Shown: one piece after another, positions 54,056 through 61,142 of the stretch
Numbering within the stretch: the stretch's first letter is position 1
How the letters are laid out: the number at the start of each line of letters is the position of its first letter
NCBI GenBank assembly: GCA_016935365.1
Contig: JAFGRB010000424.1
Coordinates: 23,520-87,519, forward strand
Direction: 5' to 3'
Source: Deltaproteobacteria bacterium
Lineage (GTDB): Bacteria; Myxococcota; B64-G9
DNA length: 64,000 nt
The notes under the pieces: model-generated
Database searches by the model: none
Told to the model about the DNA's origin: nothing
The model's input: only the letters and a program-made list of their open reading frames with translations
Translations under genes and position numbers: made by a program

Positions 54056-54643
54056 TCAGATCACGCCCTCGGACTGCAGCCACTCGGCGAATATCCGCAC
54101 CTGTTCGCGCAAGAGCTGCTCGGAGTGCTCTTCGTTCCCCTGGGCCGGATCGCTGAAGGCCTCGAAATGAACCTCCGGGTTCTCATGCGCCACCAGGGAT
54201 TCCTGCTCCGCCTTCACCGCATCGAAGTCGCAGTATTCATCTTCGGCTTCACCTCCGCCCTCGGCCACGCAGTCGTCTTTGGAGATGAACTCCACGGCGA
54301 TGCCGTGGTCCAGATCTACGGCATCGGCGTCCACGGCCAACTCCAGCGCGCTGACATCGGCGGGATCCACCGACAGGTTCACCCCGTGGCTGGCGAACTC
54401 GTCCCGGATGATCTCCATGGCCTCTTCTTCCGTCAGGTAGACAGGCGGCAGGACGACCATGCAGCCGGTGGTTGCCGTGCAGCCGCCGGAAGCCGCCACA
54501 AAGAGGGCCAGGGCCGAGGCCAGCCCGGTCCCGGGCAGGCGAAAAGTCGACATGCTCTTTTTCAGAATCTCCGGGTCCCGCATGATCATGAGTTTGGTGG
54601 GATAAGCCGGCGTGCGGTAGCGCTTGAGCGGTTCAGGTTTCAT
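54056..54643 (-). CDS. probable membrane-associated substrate/precursor of the radical SAM enzyme
   Basis: A 195-residue protein. Residues 1-32 form a basic leader-like segment (MKPEPLKRYRTPAYPTKLMI, then RDPEILKKS). Residues 39-53 are a hydrophobic anchor. The following SGGCTATTGCMVVLPPVYLT contains Cys55 and Cys61, then a helix TEEEAMEIIRDEFASHGVNL, an acidic domain with a second Cys pair (DDCVAEGGG ... EYCDFD) and a soluble C-terminal helix. A leader placed before a short Gly/Cys core and the tight coupling to a SPASM enzyme suggest a modified peptide or protein. No known precursor family is identified with confidence. Confidence 0.65.
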   Translation of the reverse strand: MKPEPLKRYRTPAYPTKLMIMRDPEILKKSMSTFRLPGTGLASALALFVAASGGCTATTGCMVVLPPVYLTEEEAMEIIRDEFASHGVNLSVDPADVSALELAVDADAVDLDHGIAVEFISKDDCVAEGGGEAEDEYCDFDAVKAEQESLVAHENPEVHFEAFSDPAQGNEEHSEQLLREQVRIFAEWLQSEGVI

Positions 54644-54687
54644 CGAGTCCGTCCTTCGTCTTCAATGATAGAATAGATCACCGCGGT

Positions 54688-54795
54688 CCGATGAGCCCGC
54701 GCGTCTGGAATCACCTCACGCGCGGCAGCGCGCGCTTCCATATGGGCTCGAGCGCCAGGTTCCAGGCACCCACGGTGCCGTCTTCCAGGCCGATC
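54688..54795. repeat. direct repeat, intact partner of 52511-52621
   Basis: The 3' terminal part of the propeller gene plus about 23 bp beyond its stop. Together with 52511-52621 it flanks a 2.07-kb cassette (52622-54687) in direct orientation. Confidence 0.75.
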
Positions 54796-55685
54796 AGGAC
54801 GTGCTCGCCGTCCGGCGTGAAGGCCGCCGATCGCGGGGCGGCGTCCAGATCGTACCACTCGAGCTTCGCTCGCGGCTCCAGAGGAGAGCCGTCTCCTGAC
54901 GAGCCCGGGCAGGCGAAGATCAGGACCGCATCGCCGCCCGCGGCGAGCAGGGCCGCGCCGTCGGGGCTCAGCTGGACATGGGTGAGCGAGTGCGGCCATG
55001 CCTGCGCCAGCAGCGTCGCCTCCCATGACTGCAGCTCCGCACCCAGCGCGGGGGCGATGCGCCACAGGCGCAGCGCGAAGAACTCGCCCGCGTCGGCTCC
55101 GACCTCGCCTTCGGGCGAGAGCCCCATGAGGACCTCTCCCCACCCCGCCGCAGCGAGCAGCCGTCCGTCCGGGCCGAGCGCGACAGCATTCACGGCTGCC
55201 GCCGAGCAGCTCGAGGGCGTGGGGACCACAACGCGCAGCACGAGGTCGCCCTCGCGCGCCCTTCGCACCTCGACCCCGGCAGCCAGTCCGCAGGCGAGGT
55301 GATCGGTCTGCCCGGAGAAGGTCACGCATCTGGCCGCCTCGATGTCCAGAGAGCCGAGCCGTTCCAGCGTTCCTGTGTCCCACACGGAGACGCGGTCGCC
55401 GCTCGACGACACGCCGGCGAGCAGGTCGACCGCACCGCTCGCCGCGAGCCCGAACACCTGCTCCCTTGCGGTCCTCAGCGCGCGACCGTCGTCGAGCGAC
55501 AGGAGCTGGATCTCCTCCGGCGTGGAGACGGCGATCTGCCGGCTTTCAGCAAGCAGCGCGGCCGAAACGCAGGGCATCGCGCGAGACCACCGCGTCGCGT
55601 TCGCATCTGCATCGAAAAGAGCGATCCCGTCATCGCCGAGCGCGATGACGCTGCTGGCGTCGAGCGGTATTACGGAACGCAGCAT
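54711..55685 (-). CDS. WD40-like beta-propeller protein
   Basis: A 324-residue soluble protein with five or more WD40-type strands (ALGPDGRLLAAAGWGEVLM, HVQLSPDGAALLAAGGDAVLIF, AFTPDGEHVLIGLEDGTVGAW). No signal peptide, so a cytoplasmic scaffold or sensor. It starts 22 nt after the AlgJ-like gene on the same strand, hence probably in the same transcript. The last 85 codon-equivalents of nucleotides are duplicated at 52511-52621. Confidence 0.72.
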   Translation of the reverse strand: MLRSVIPLDASSVIALGDDGIALFDADANATRWSRAMPCVSAALLAESRQIAVSTPEEIQLLSLDDGRALRTAREQVFGLAASGAVDLLAGVSSSGDRVSVWDTGTLERLGSLDIEAARCVTFSGQTDHLACGLAAGVEVRRAREGDLVLRVVVPTPSSCSAAAVNAVALGPDGRLLAAAGWGEVLMGLSPEGEVGADAGEFFALRLWRIAPALGAELQSWEATLLAQAWPHSLTHVQLSPDGAALLAAGGDAVLIFACPGSSGDGSPLEPRAKLEWYDLDAAPRSAAFTPDGEHVLIGLEDGTVGAWNLALEPIWKRALPRVR

Positions 55686-55707
55686 GCACTCCCTCCACCG
55701 GCCCGTA

Positions 55708-57273
55708 TCATCGCTGCTCGGGGCGCGTTCGAGGTGCGAATGGTACGATCCCTGGATGGCAGAACACCTCTATGGAGTAGATACGGTAGGCGCCCGCTTC
55801 CCGCCCCGGATCCAAGCGCAGTCGACCGATCGCTTTCGGAACTCGTAGCGAGAGCCTGCCTCTGCCCGCCCGGATCTTCTTGACTACGCTGCTTTTCTCC
55901 GAGTACCTGCGTTCACCCGGGGCCAAGTAGAAGAGCTGAAAGAAGGTGTCGACCGGGCTGTCCAGATCGACCTGGACGACTATCTGCCCGCACTCCCCCA
56001 AGGGCATTTCCGGCAGCTGGAAGTGCGGATCGCGACCGAGCGACTCGACGACCAGGGCCTCTTCTTCCGAGCGAATATCGACTTGGTTCATCGGGCGCAT
56101 GCCATCGAGGTTCTCGGCGGACAGACTCTGCAGCAGGGGCAAACCCGGCTGGCTGACCTCGACTGGATTGTCCTGGAAAGGCGCCATCATGAATCGTTCG
56201 ACCATCTCCTGTATGACGATGTCCGGGTGCTCCGTCTCTACCATCCGGGTGTCGAAGAAGTCGGACTCGCCCCGTACGAAGACACTCCGGCGAAAATGCT
56301 CTCCGAGATAGTCCTTCAGCCTCGTTCTCTCGGTGAAGGAGTCGCCGAACACGAGGAGCGAGGGCAGGTCAGGCTGTTCGTTTTCCTTGATGGAGACGAG
56401 CCGGCCTCCGCGGTGCCCTTCCGAGAAGAGGCGTGCAGAGAAGCCGCCCTTCGGTACGACTTGGACGCTTTTATCTGTCAGGTAGGCATCGAGCGAAAGA
56501 AGCCTGGCCAGATCTCCACTCTGCTCGGCCACCGGGATAGACCGCATCCGGCCCGCCGCCAGGGGCTGCATGCCCAGTGCTTTCATGATCTCTTCGTACG
56601 CGGCGAAGGCGCCGCTGTCGTTCCAGTGCGTGTCGGTCCGGGAGAAGGTCTGGTGGATCTCCTTGGTCTCCAGCAGCGGCTTTCGGAGATCGAGAAACGC
56701 CAGGCTCGACTTGTGCTGAAGGTGCTCCGCGAGCTGGTCGAGCTTGGACTTCTTCGCCAAGCGGTGAATGTGATCGGGGAGGTGCTCCGGGTAGATTGTG
56801 GACTTGTTGGGCGCGATGACAAAGAGGTAATCGATTCCCTTTCCGGCCAGCCATTTCCGCCGCTGCTCCAGGATGGCCTGGATCCGCCCGAGGGCGGCGG
56901 CTGAGAAGGGGCGACGCGTTCTATAGTCCTTGACCGCGCTGGTGTAGAAGAGCCAGCCATCCTGCCCAATGGTCACCCGAGAGGAGCCGGAGACACTGAA
57001 AACGTAGTACTTGGCCAGGTTGTAGCCCTCGATGAGCTGGCTTCGAAACCCGAAGTGGTCGTTGAAGTAGTGGCTGAACTGGTCGCGAAAAGCAGCCGCT
57101 CCCTTGTGCATCAGGGTCTCCAGGGTCGGTGCTTCGGACGGCCTGCGTTTTTCTTTCTTGACGGATGGGATACCGACACCTGTCAGCATGCCCAGCAGAG
57201 GAAGCCACAGCAGGCCGAGGAACGACACCGCCAGGAAGATGTGAGACGCTTGGCTGAGCTTCTCGTCGCGCAT
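55708..57273 (-). CDS. AlgJ/AlgX-like SGNH O-acetyltransferase partner
   Basis: A 521-residue exported or membrane-tethered protein of the DHHW/AlgJ family. One N-terminal helix (IFLAVSFLGLLWLPLLGML) anchors an SGNH-hydrolase-like domain with the Asp-x-His in SRTDTHWNDSG and the nucleophile Ser in LLVFGDSFTERT. In alginate and related polymers these proteins transfer acetyl groups delivered by the MBOAT partner encoded 12 nt upstream. A C-terminal beta-rich domain of about 120 residues (ECGQIVVQVDLDSPVDTFFQLFYL) is extra. Base composition looks lower in GC than its neighbours. Confidence 0.85.
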   Translation of the reverse strand: MRDEKLSQASHIFLAVSFLGLLWLPLLGMLTGVGIPSVKKEKRRPSEAPTLETLMHKGAAAFRDQFSHYFNDHFGFRSQLIEGYNLAKYYVFSVSGSSRVTIGQDGWLFYTSAVKDYRTRRPFSAAALGRIQAILEQRRKWLAGKGIDYLFVIAPNKSTIYPEHLPDHIHRLAKKSKLDQLAEHLQHKSSLAFLDLRKPLLETKEIHQTFSRTDTHWNDSGAFAAYEEIMKALGMQPLAAGRMRSIPVAEQSGDLARLLSLDAYLTDKSVQVVPKGGFSARLFSEGHRGGRLVSIKENEQPDLPSLLVFGDSFTERTRLKDYLGEHFRRSVFVRGESDFFDTRMVETEHPDIVIQEMVERFMMAPFQDNPVEVSQPGLPLLQSLSAENLDGMRPMNQVDIRSEEEALVVESLGRDPHFQLPEMPLGECGQIVVQVDLDSPVDTFFQLFYLAPGERRYSEKSSVVKKIRAGRGRLSLRVPKAIGRLRLDPGREAGAYRIYSIEVFCHPGIVPFAPRTRPEQR

Positions 57274-57285
57274 GGATTGACTCGT

Positions 57286-58728
57286 TCAAAACCTGAAATA
57301 AATGAACGGGTTGTGAGTCCCGCCGGCCAGTGACATGCAACAGAGGACCAGGATGACGACCAGCCCGAACGCCGCTCCTCCAGGTAGCAGTCTCCGAATG
57401 ACCGGCTGGAAAAACGGACTACCCTCCTTTCCAAGCTGTCTCTTGATGAGAGGTAACAAGGGGGTGGAGCCGGCAAGCGCCAGGAGCAAGACCGCAACGA
57501 TCTCCACGTTGGCGTAATCCCAGAATGGCAAAGCGTCAGCTCCTTCCTGGTCCATGAACAAGAGCGAGCGGAAGAAGACCAGGGCGGATGTCATGTTCTC
57601 GGCGCGGAAGAACACCCACGCCATCACGATCACTCCGAGCGTGTACACCCGGCAGAGTGGTGCTGGCAGACGTCGGAGAAGGCTTCCGAGCCATCCTCTT
57701 TCCAGAACGAGGAATAGCCCGTGAAACAGCCCCCAGGCCACGAAGTTCCAGCTGGCGCCGTGCCACAGGCCGCAGAGGAAGAACACGACGAGCAGGTTGC
57801 GGTGGGTCCACAGCGCAGTCGTCCGGCTTCCCCCCAGCGGAATGTAGACATAGTCGCGGAACCACGTGGAGAGTGAGATATGCCAGCGTCTCCAGAACTC
57901 GCGAACAGACTTCGAGAAGTAGGGGTAGTCGAAGTTCTCGGGGATGTCGAATCCCAGCATCTTTCCCAGGCCGATGGCCATGTCCGAGTAGCCTGAAAAA
58001 TCGAAGTAGATCTGGAATGTGTAGCAGGTGATGGCGAGCCAGGCCAGGTCGGCTCCGATGGGGCCGGGCATGAGCGCGAAGATATTGTCTGCGGGTAAGG
58101 CCAGCGTGTTGGCAATCAGAACCTTCTTGGCCAGACCGATCGTGAACCGTCGAACGCCGAGCGCGAAATTCTCCACGGAAATCGTCCTGTTCAGGAGCTG
58201 CCCGGCGATCTGCGGGTAGCGCACGATCGGACCAGCAATGAGCTGGGGAAAGAGAGAGATGTAGAGTGCGGTGTTCTTCAGCTGCTCCTGGACGGGGCTC
58301 TTCTTCCGGTACACGTCCACGATGTAGCTCATCGCCTGGAAGGTGAAGAAGGAGATGCCGATGGGCAGGTGGAGTTCGGGATGGCCGATGGTTTGCCAGC
58401 CGATAGCGCCCAGCAGGATGTTCAGGTTGTCGACCATGAAGTCGACGTACTTGAAGGAAGTGAAGAGTATCAGGTTCGATGTGATTCCCAGCGCAAGGAT
58501 GACCTTTCGCGCGCGGGGAGTCGCACTCCGGTCCAGCAGCAGACCCACGAGATGGTTCAGGCCGATCGAAGCGAGCATGACCAGCAAGTAGTAGAGCTCC
58601 CCCCATGCGTAGAAGATCAGGCTTGCCGCCAGGAGTATGGAATTCCGGACTGAACGGGGAACCAGGAGGTACGAGCTGAGGAACAGGGGCAAGAAGAGGA
58701 ATAGGAAGATGGGGGAGCTGAAGACCAT
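57286..58728 (-). CDS. MBOAT-family O-acyltransferase (AlgI-like)
   Basis: A 480-residue polytopic inner-membrane protein that moves acyl groups, usually acetyl, across the membrane for polysaccharide O-acetylation. It opens MVFSSPIFLFLFLPLFL as in AlgI; the conserved DFSGYSDMAIGLGKMLGFDIPENFDYPY and the catalytic His in LCGLWHGASWNFVAWG are present. The AlgJ-like gene follows 12 nt later, completing a two-part acetylation machine. No polymer-synthesis genes lie next to it. Its codon use looks less GC-rich than the rest of the window. Confidence 0.92.
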   Translation of the reverse strand: MVFSSPIFLFLFLPLFLSSYLLVPRSVRNSILLAASLIFYAWGELYYLLVMLASIGLNHLVGLLLDRSATPRARKVILALGITSNLILFTSFKYVDFMVDNLNILLGAIGWQTIGHPELHLPIGISFFTFQAMSYIVDVYRKKSPVQEQLKNTALYISLFPQLIAGPIVRYPQIAGQLLNRTISVENFALGVRRFTIGLAKKVLIANTLALPADNIFALMPGPIGADLAWLAITCYTFQIYFDFSGYSDMAIGLGKMLGFDIPENFDYPYFSKSVREFWRRWHISLSTWFRDYVYIPLGGSRTTALWTHRNLLVVFFLCGLWHGASWNFVAWGLFHGLFLVLERGWLGSLLRRLPAPLCRVYTLGVIVMAWVFFRAENMTSALVFFRSLLFMDQEGADALPFWDYANVEIVAVLLLALAGSTPLLPLIKRQLGKEGSPFFQPVIRRLLPGGAAFGLVVILVLCCMSLAGGTHNPFIYFRF

Positions 58729-58771
58729 GTCGTGCTATCCGCCTTTGCGGTCAAGTCGCCGCAGGAGGTGA

Positions 58772-59293
58772 TCAGCTCCCTCGCGTCCGGCGCTTGAGGT
58801 AGATCCCGAGGCCGAGAAGAACGAGCAGCGGGACGAGGCCCAGGATTGCCAGCGCGGCCATGCGTCCCCTGCCGCTTCCGGCCTCGACCCGAAGCACGCC
58901 CACGTCGATCCAGCCCTCCTCGGCCTGCGGGGGGCCGGGCAGGGCGTCGACCAGCATCCGGAAGGCGCGCAGATCGGCATGCTGCCTGGAGCGCATGCGG
59001 ATCATGACCGGAAAGCGCGTCCGGGGCGTCCTGTCCGTGGCGCTGAAGCGGATGCTGAAGCCGCATCGATCCGACGGCAAGCAGCTCGCCAGGCGCGCAG
59101 GCCGGACCTGCGCCTCGCAGCGGCCGGCCGTGTCCACCTCGAGCTCGATATCGCTGAGCTCCAGCGCGGTCAGGTTGCGGAACATGATGTCCAGCGTGCG
59201 CTGCTCGCTGCCGGACAGGCGAACCATGGACAGGGACGGCACCACGGAGATGATCTCGGCCAAGAGGAGAAGGACTGCAGGTGCGACGCTCAC
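58772..59293 (-). CDS. bitopic envelope protein of unknown function
   Basis: A 173-residue protein with an N-terminal signal-like helix (VAPAVLLLLAEIISVVPSL), an extracytoplasmic beta-sandwich (IELEVDTAGRCEAQVRP, FSIRFSATDRTPRTRFPVMIRM) and a C-terminal helix (MAALAILGLVPLLVLLGLGIYL) with a basic tail. The topology resembles NEW3/Ig-like membrane proteins but I assign no family. GTG 59293 follows AGGAG by 8 nt and lies 4 nt after the ankyrin gene stop, so the two are co-transcribed. Confidence 0.65.
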   Translation of the reverse strand: MSVAPAVLLLLAEIISVVPSLSMVRLSGSEQRTLDIMFRNLTALELSDIELEVDTAGRCEAQVRPARLASCLPSDRCGFSIRFSATDRTPRTRFPVMIRMRSRQHADLRAFRMLVDALPGPPQAEEGWIDVGVLRVEAGSGRGRMAALAILGLVPLLVLLGLGIYLKRRTRGS

Positions 59294-59297
59294 CGCT

Positions 59298-60101
59298 TCA
59301 CTCCTGGGGGACCACCATGTCGAGCGGGCTGCGGCCCGAGTGATCCCTGGCCAGGGCGTTGGCGCCCGCCCTGAGCAGCACGTCGGCCACCCTCTCGTCT
59401 CGGGCCAGGTGCAGCGGGGTCATGCCGTTCGCGTCTCGCGCCTCCAGGTTGGCGCCGGCCTCCAGCAGCAACGCGGCGCTGCCCGCATCCGTGGCCAGGT
59501 GCAGCGGCGTGCAGCCGTAGCGGTCCCGCGCCTCGAGATCGGCCCCGCGCGCGAGCAGCCGCTTCGCGATCTCGGCCCGCCCCCGGAGCGCGGCCCAGTG
59601 CAGGGGCGTCATGGCGTTGCGGGCCCGGGCATCGATCTCGGCGCCGGCCTCGAGCAGGGCGCTGACCACGTCTTCACGGCCCAGGATGACGGCCGTGTGC
59701 AGGGCGGTCCAGTTGTAGCGGTTGCGGGCGTGGATCGAGGCGCCGAGCTCGATCAAGGCGCGCGCTGCGGCCGCGCTCCTGGCGAGGTGCAGGGGGGTGA
59801 GCAGCATCTCGTCGCGCAGATCGGTCCGCGCGCCCGCCGCCACCAGCGCGCGGATCGCCTCGGCCGTGGCCGCGATGTGCAGCGGCGTCAAGCCGCGCGC
59901 GTCGCGGACGTTCGGATCGGCGCCCGATGCGAGTTGCGTCTTCAGCGCGCCCAGGTCCCCATCGAAGGCCGCGAGGTGCAGAGCCGAGATCGAGCTGCCG
60001 GGCTCGGCCTGCCCGTGCAGGGCGAGCACCCGTGCCCACTGTGTATCGCATGCCGGGAATGCGAGCAGCGCTGCTGCGATGGTGAAGAAACGCCTTGCCA
60101 T
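59298..60101 (-). CDS. ankyrin-repeat lipoprotein
   Basis: A 267-residue protein with signal peptide and lipobox FPAC at residue 18. The mature part is seven ankyrin repeats with the core GxTPLHLAxxxGxxxxVxxLLxxGAxxxARD. Ankyrin stacks bind proteins; in Gram-negative envelopes they are found with catalase or as surface factors, but nothing here fixes the role. First gene of a minus-strand run reaching to 54711. Confidence 0.85.
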   Translation of the reverse strand: MARRFFTIAAALLAFPACDTQWARVLALHGQAEPGSSISALHLAAFDGDLGALKTQLASGADPNVRDARGLTPLHIAATAEAIRALVAAGARTDLRDEMLLTPLHLARSAAAARALIELGASIHARNRYNWTALHTAVILGREDVVSALLEAGAEIDARARNAMTPLHWAALRGRAEIAKRLLARGADLEARDRYGCTPLHLATDAGSAALLLEAGANLEARDANGMTPLHLARDERVADVLLRAGANALARDHSGRSPLDMVVPQE

Positions 60102-60231
60102 CGGGCCTCATGATGAACGCGCAACATGCCCAGGTCAAGAGCGGTCGGATACCGTGGACAGCCCGGCGGGCGGTGTGCGAGACTCGGGCCTTGCTTCGCC
60201 GGCAGCAAGCAGGCGAAGGGAGGGAGCAGCG

Positions 60232-60486
60232 ATGGATCTCGATGCGCGCTTCGAGGATGCGGCCGTGCGGGTCAAGGGCCTTCCGTCTGCCTCGCCGGAT
60301 CAGCTTCTCAAGCTCTACAGCCTCTACAAGCAGGGCACCCTGGGGGACGTGGCCGGCAAGCGGCCCGGCATGCTGGACATCCGGGGACGGGCCAAGTACG
60401 ACGCCTGGGCCGCGCGCAAGGGAATGGGCCAGGACGAGGCCAAGCAGGCCTACATCGACTACGTGGACGAGCTTCTGGGCGCCTGA
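60232..60486 (+). CDS. acyl-CoA-binding protein
   Basis: An 84-residue ACBP. The four-helix family signature is clear: LDARFEDAAVRVKGLP, then DQLLKLYSLYKQGTLGDV with the Y-x-x-Y-K-Q-x-x-x-G motif, KRPGMLDIRGRAKYDAWAA and the final helix. It binds medium/long-chain acyl-CoA in the cytoplasm. ATG 60232 follows GGAGGGAG by a few bases. Its 3' end overlaps the convergent PPTase gene by 28 nt. Next to a fatty-acid/polyketide-type synthase, a role in handling its acyl substrates is plausible. Confidence 0.9.
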   Translation: MDLDARFEDAAVRVKGLPSASPDQLLKLYSLYKQGTLGDVAGKRPGMLDIRGRAKYDAWAARKGMGQDEAKQAYIDYVDELLGA

Positions 60487-61142
60487 GCGCCGGCGCGCGC
60501 CAGGGCCGCGCACAGCCGGCCGCGGTCGAGCAGGCGCCAGCGCGCCTCCAGCGTACCGCCCTCTGCAAGAGCGATCTCGGCCGGGCGCCAGCCATCCGCG
60601 CCCGTGGAGCCCAGCGCGCGCAGCTCGACCGTGCGGGTGTCGCGCCGCAGGCCGCATCGCAGCGCCTTGAGCGCGGCCTCCTTCAAGCACCAGAGCAGCG
60701 AGGCGCCGATCGCGGGATCGATGCCGGCGATGAGCGCCCGCTCGCGCGCCGTGAAGTAGTCTGCCGAGAAGGAGGCGCTGCGGGGCTCGACCCGCTCGCA
60801 GTCGGCGCCGATGGCACCGTCTGCGCTCGCATCGATTGCGACCAGGGCGAGATCGCCGCTGTGCGAGATGCTCAGGCACAGGTTCAGCGGCTCGCCGTCT
60901 GCGCCCAGCGCGCGCGGCCAGCCAGCGCCCGTGCGCTCGATGCGCAGCGCGCAAGGCGCGGGCGCCTTCTGGCCCAGGCGGCGCGCGCGGGCGGCGATGA
61001 GCTGTTTGGCCGCGTGCCGGCCGAGCAGGTACTGGCCACGCCTGCGCGGGTCGCAAAAGCGCCGGGCTTCACGTCGCTCCTGCGGGTGGAGCCAGCCGGC
61101 CTCCAGGCCGGTTGCGCTCCGCGCGAGCAGCCAGTCGATCAT
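60459..61142 (-). CDS. 4'-phosphopantetheinyl transferase (Sfp/EntD type)
   Basis: Attaches phosphopantetheine from CoA to carrier proteins. At 227 residues it has the pseudo-dimer layout of Sfp. Conserved positions: LSISHSGDLALVAI (91-96 SISHSG), IGADCE (Mg-binding Asp114 and Glu116), and WCLKEAALKA (151-160) with Glu/Lys. ATG 61142 overlaps the stop of the upstream synthase gene by 4 nt (ATGA), so it is almost certainly the dedicated activator of that synthase's carrier domains. Confidence 0.9.
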   Translation of the reverse strand: MIDWLLARSATGLEAGWLHPQERREARRFCDPRRRGQYLLGRHAAKQLIAARARRLGQKAPAPCALRIERTGAGWPRALGADGEPLNLCLSISHSGDLALVAIDASADGAIGADCERVEPRSASFSADYFTARERALIAGIDPAIGASLLWCLKEAALKALRCGLRRDTRTVELRALGSTGADGWRPAEIALAEGGTLEARWRLLDRGRLCAALARAGAQAPRSSST

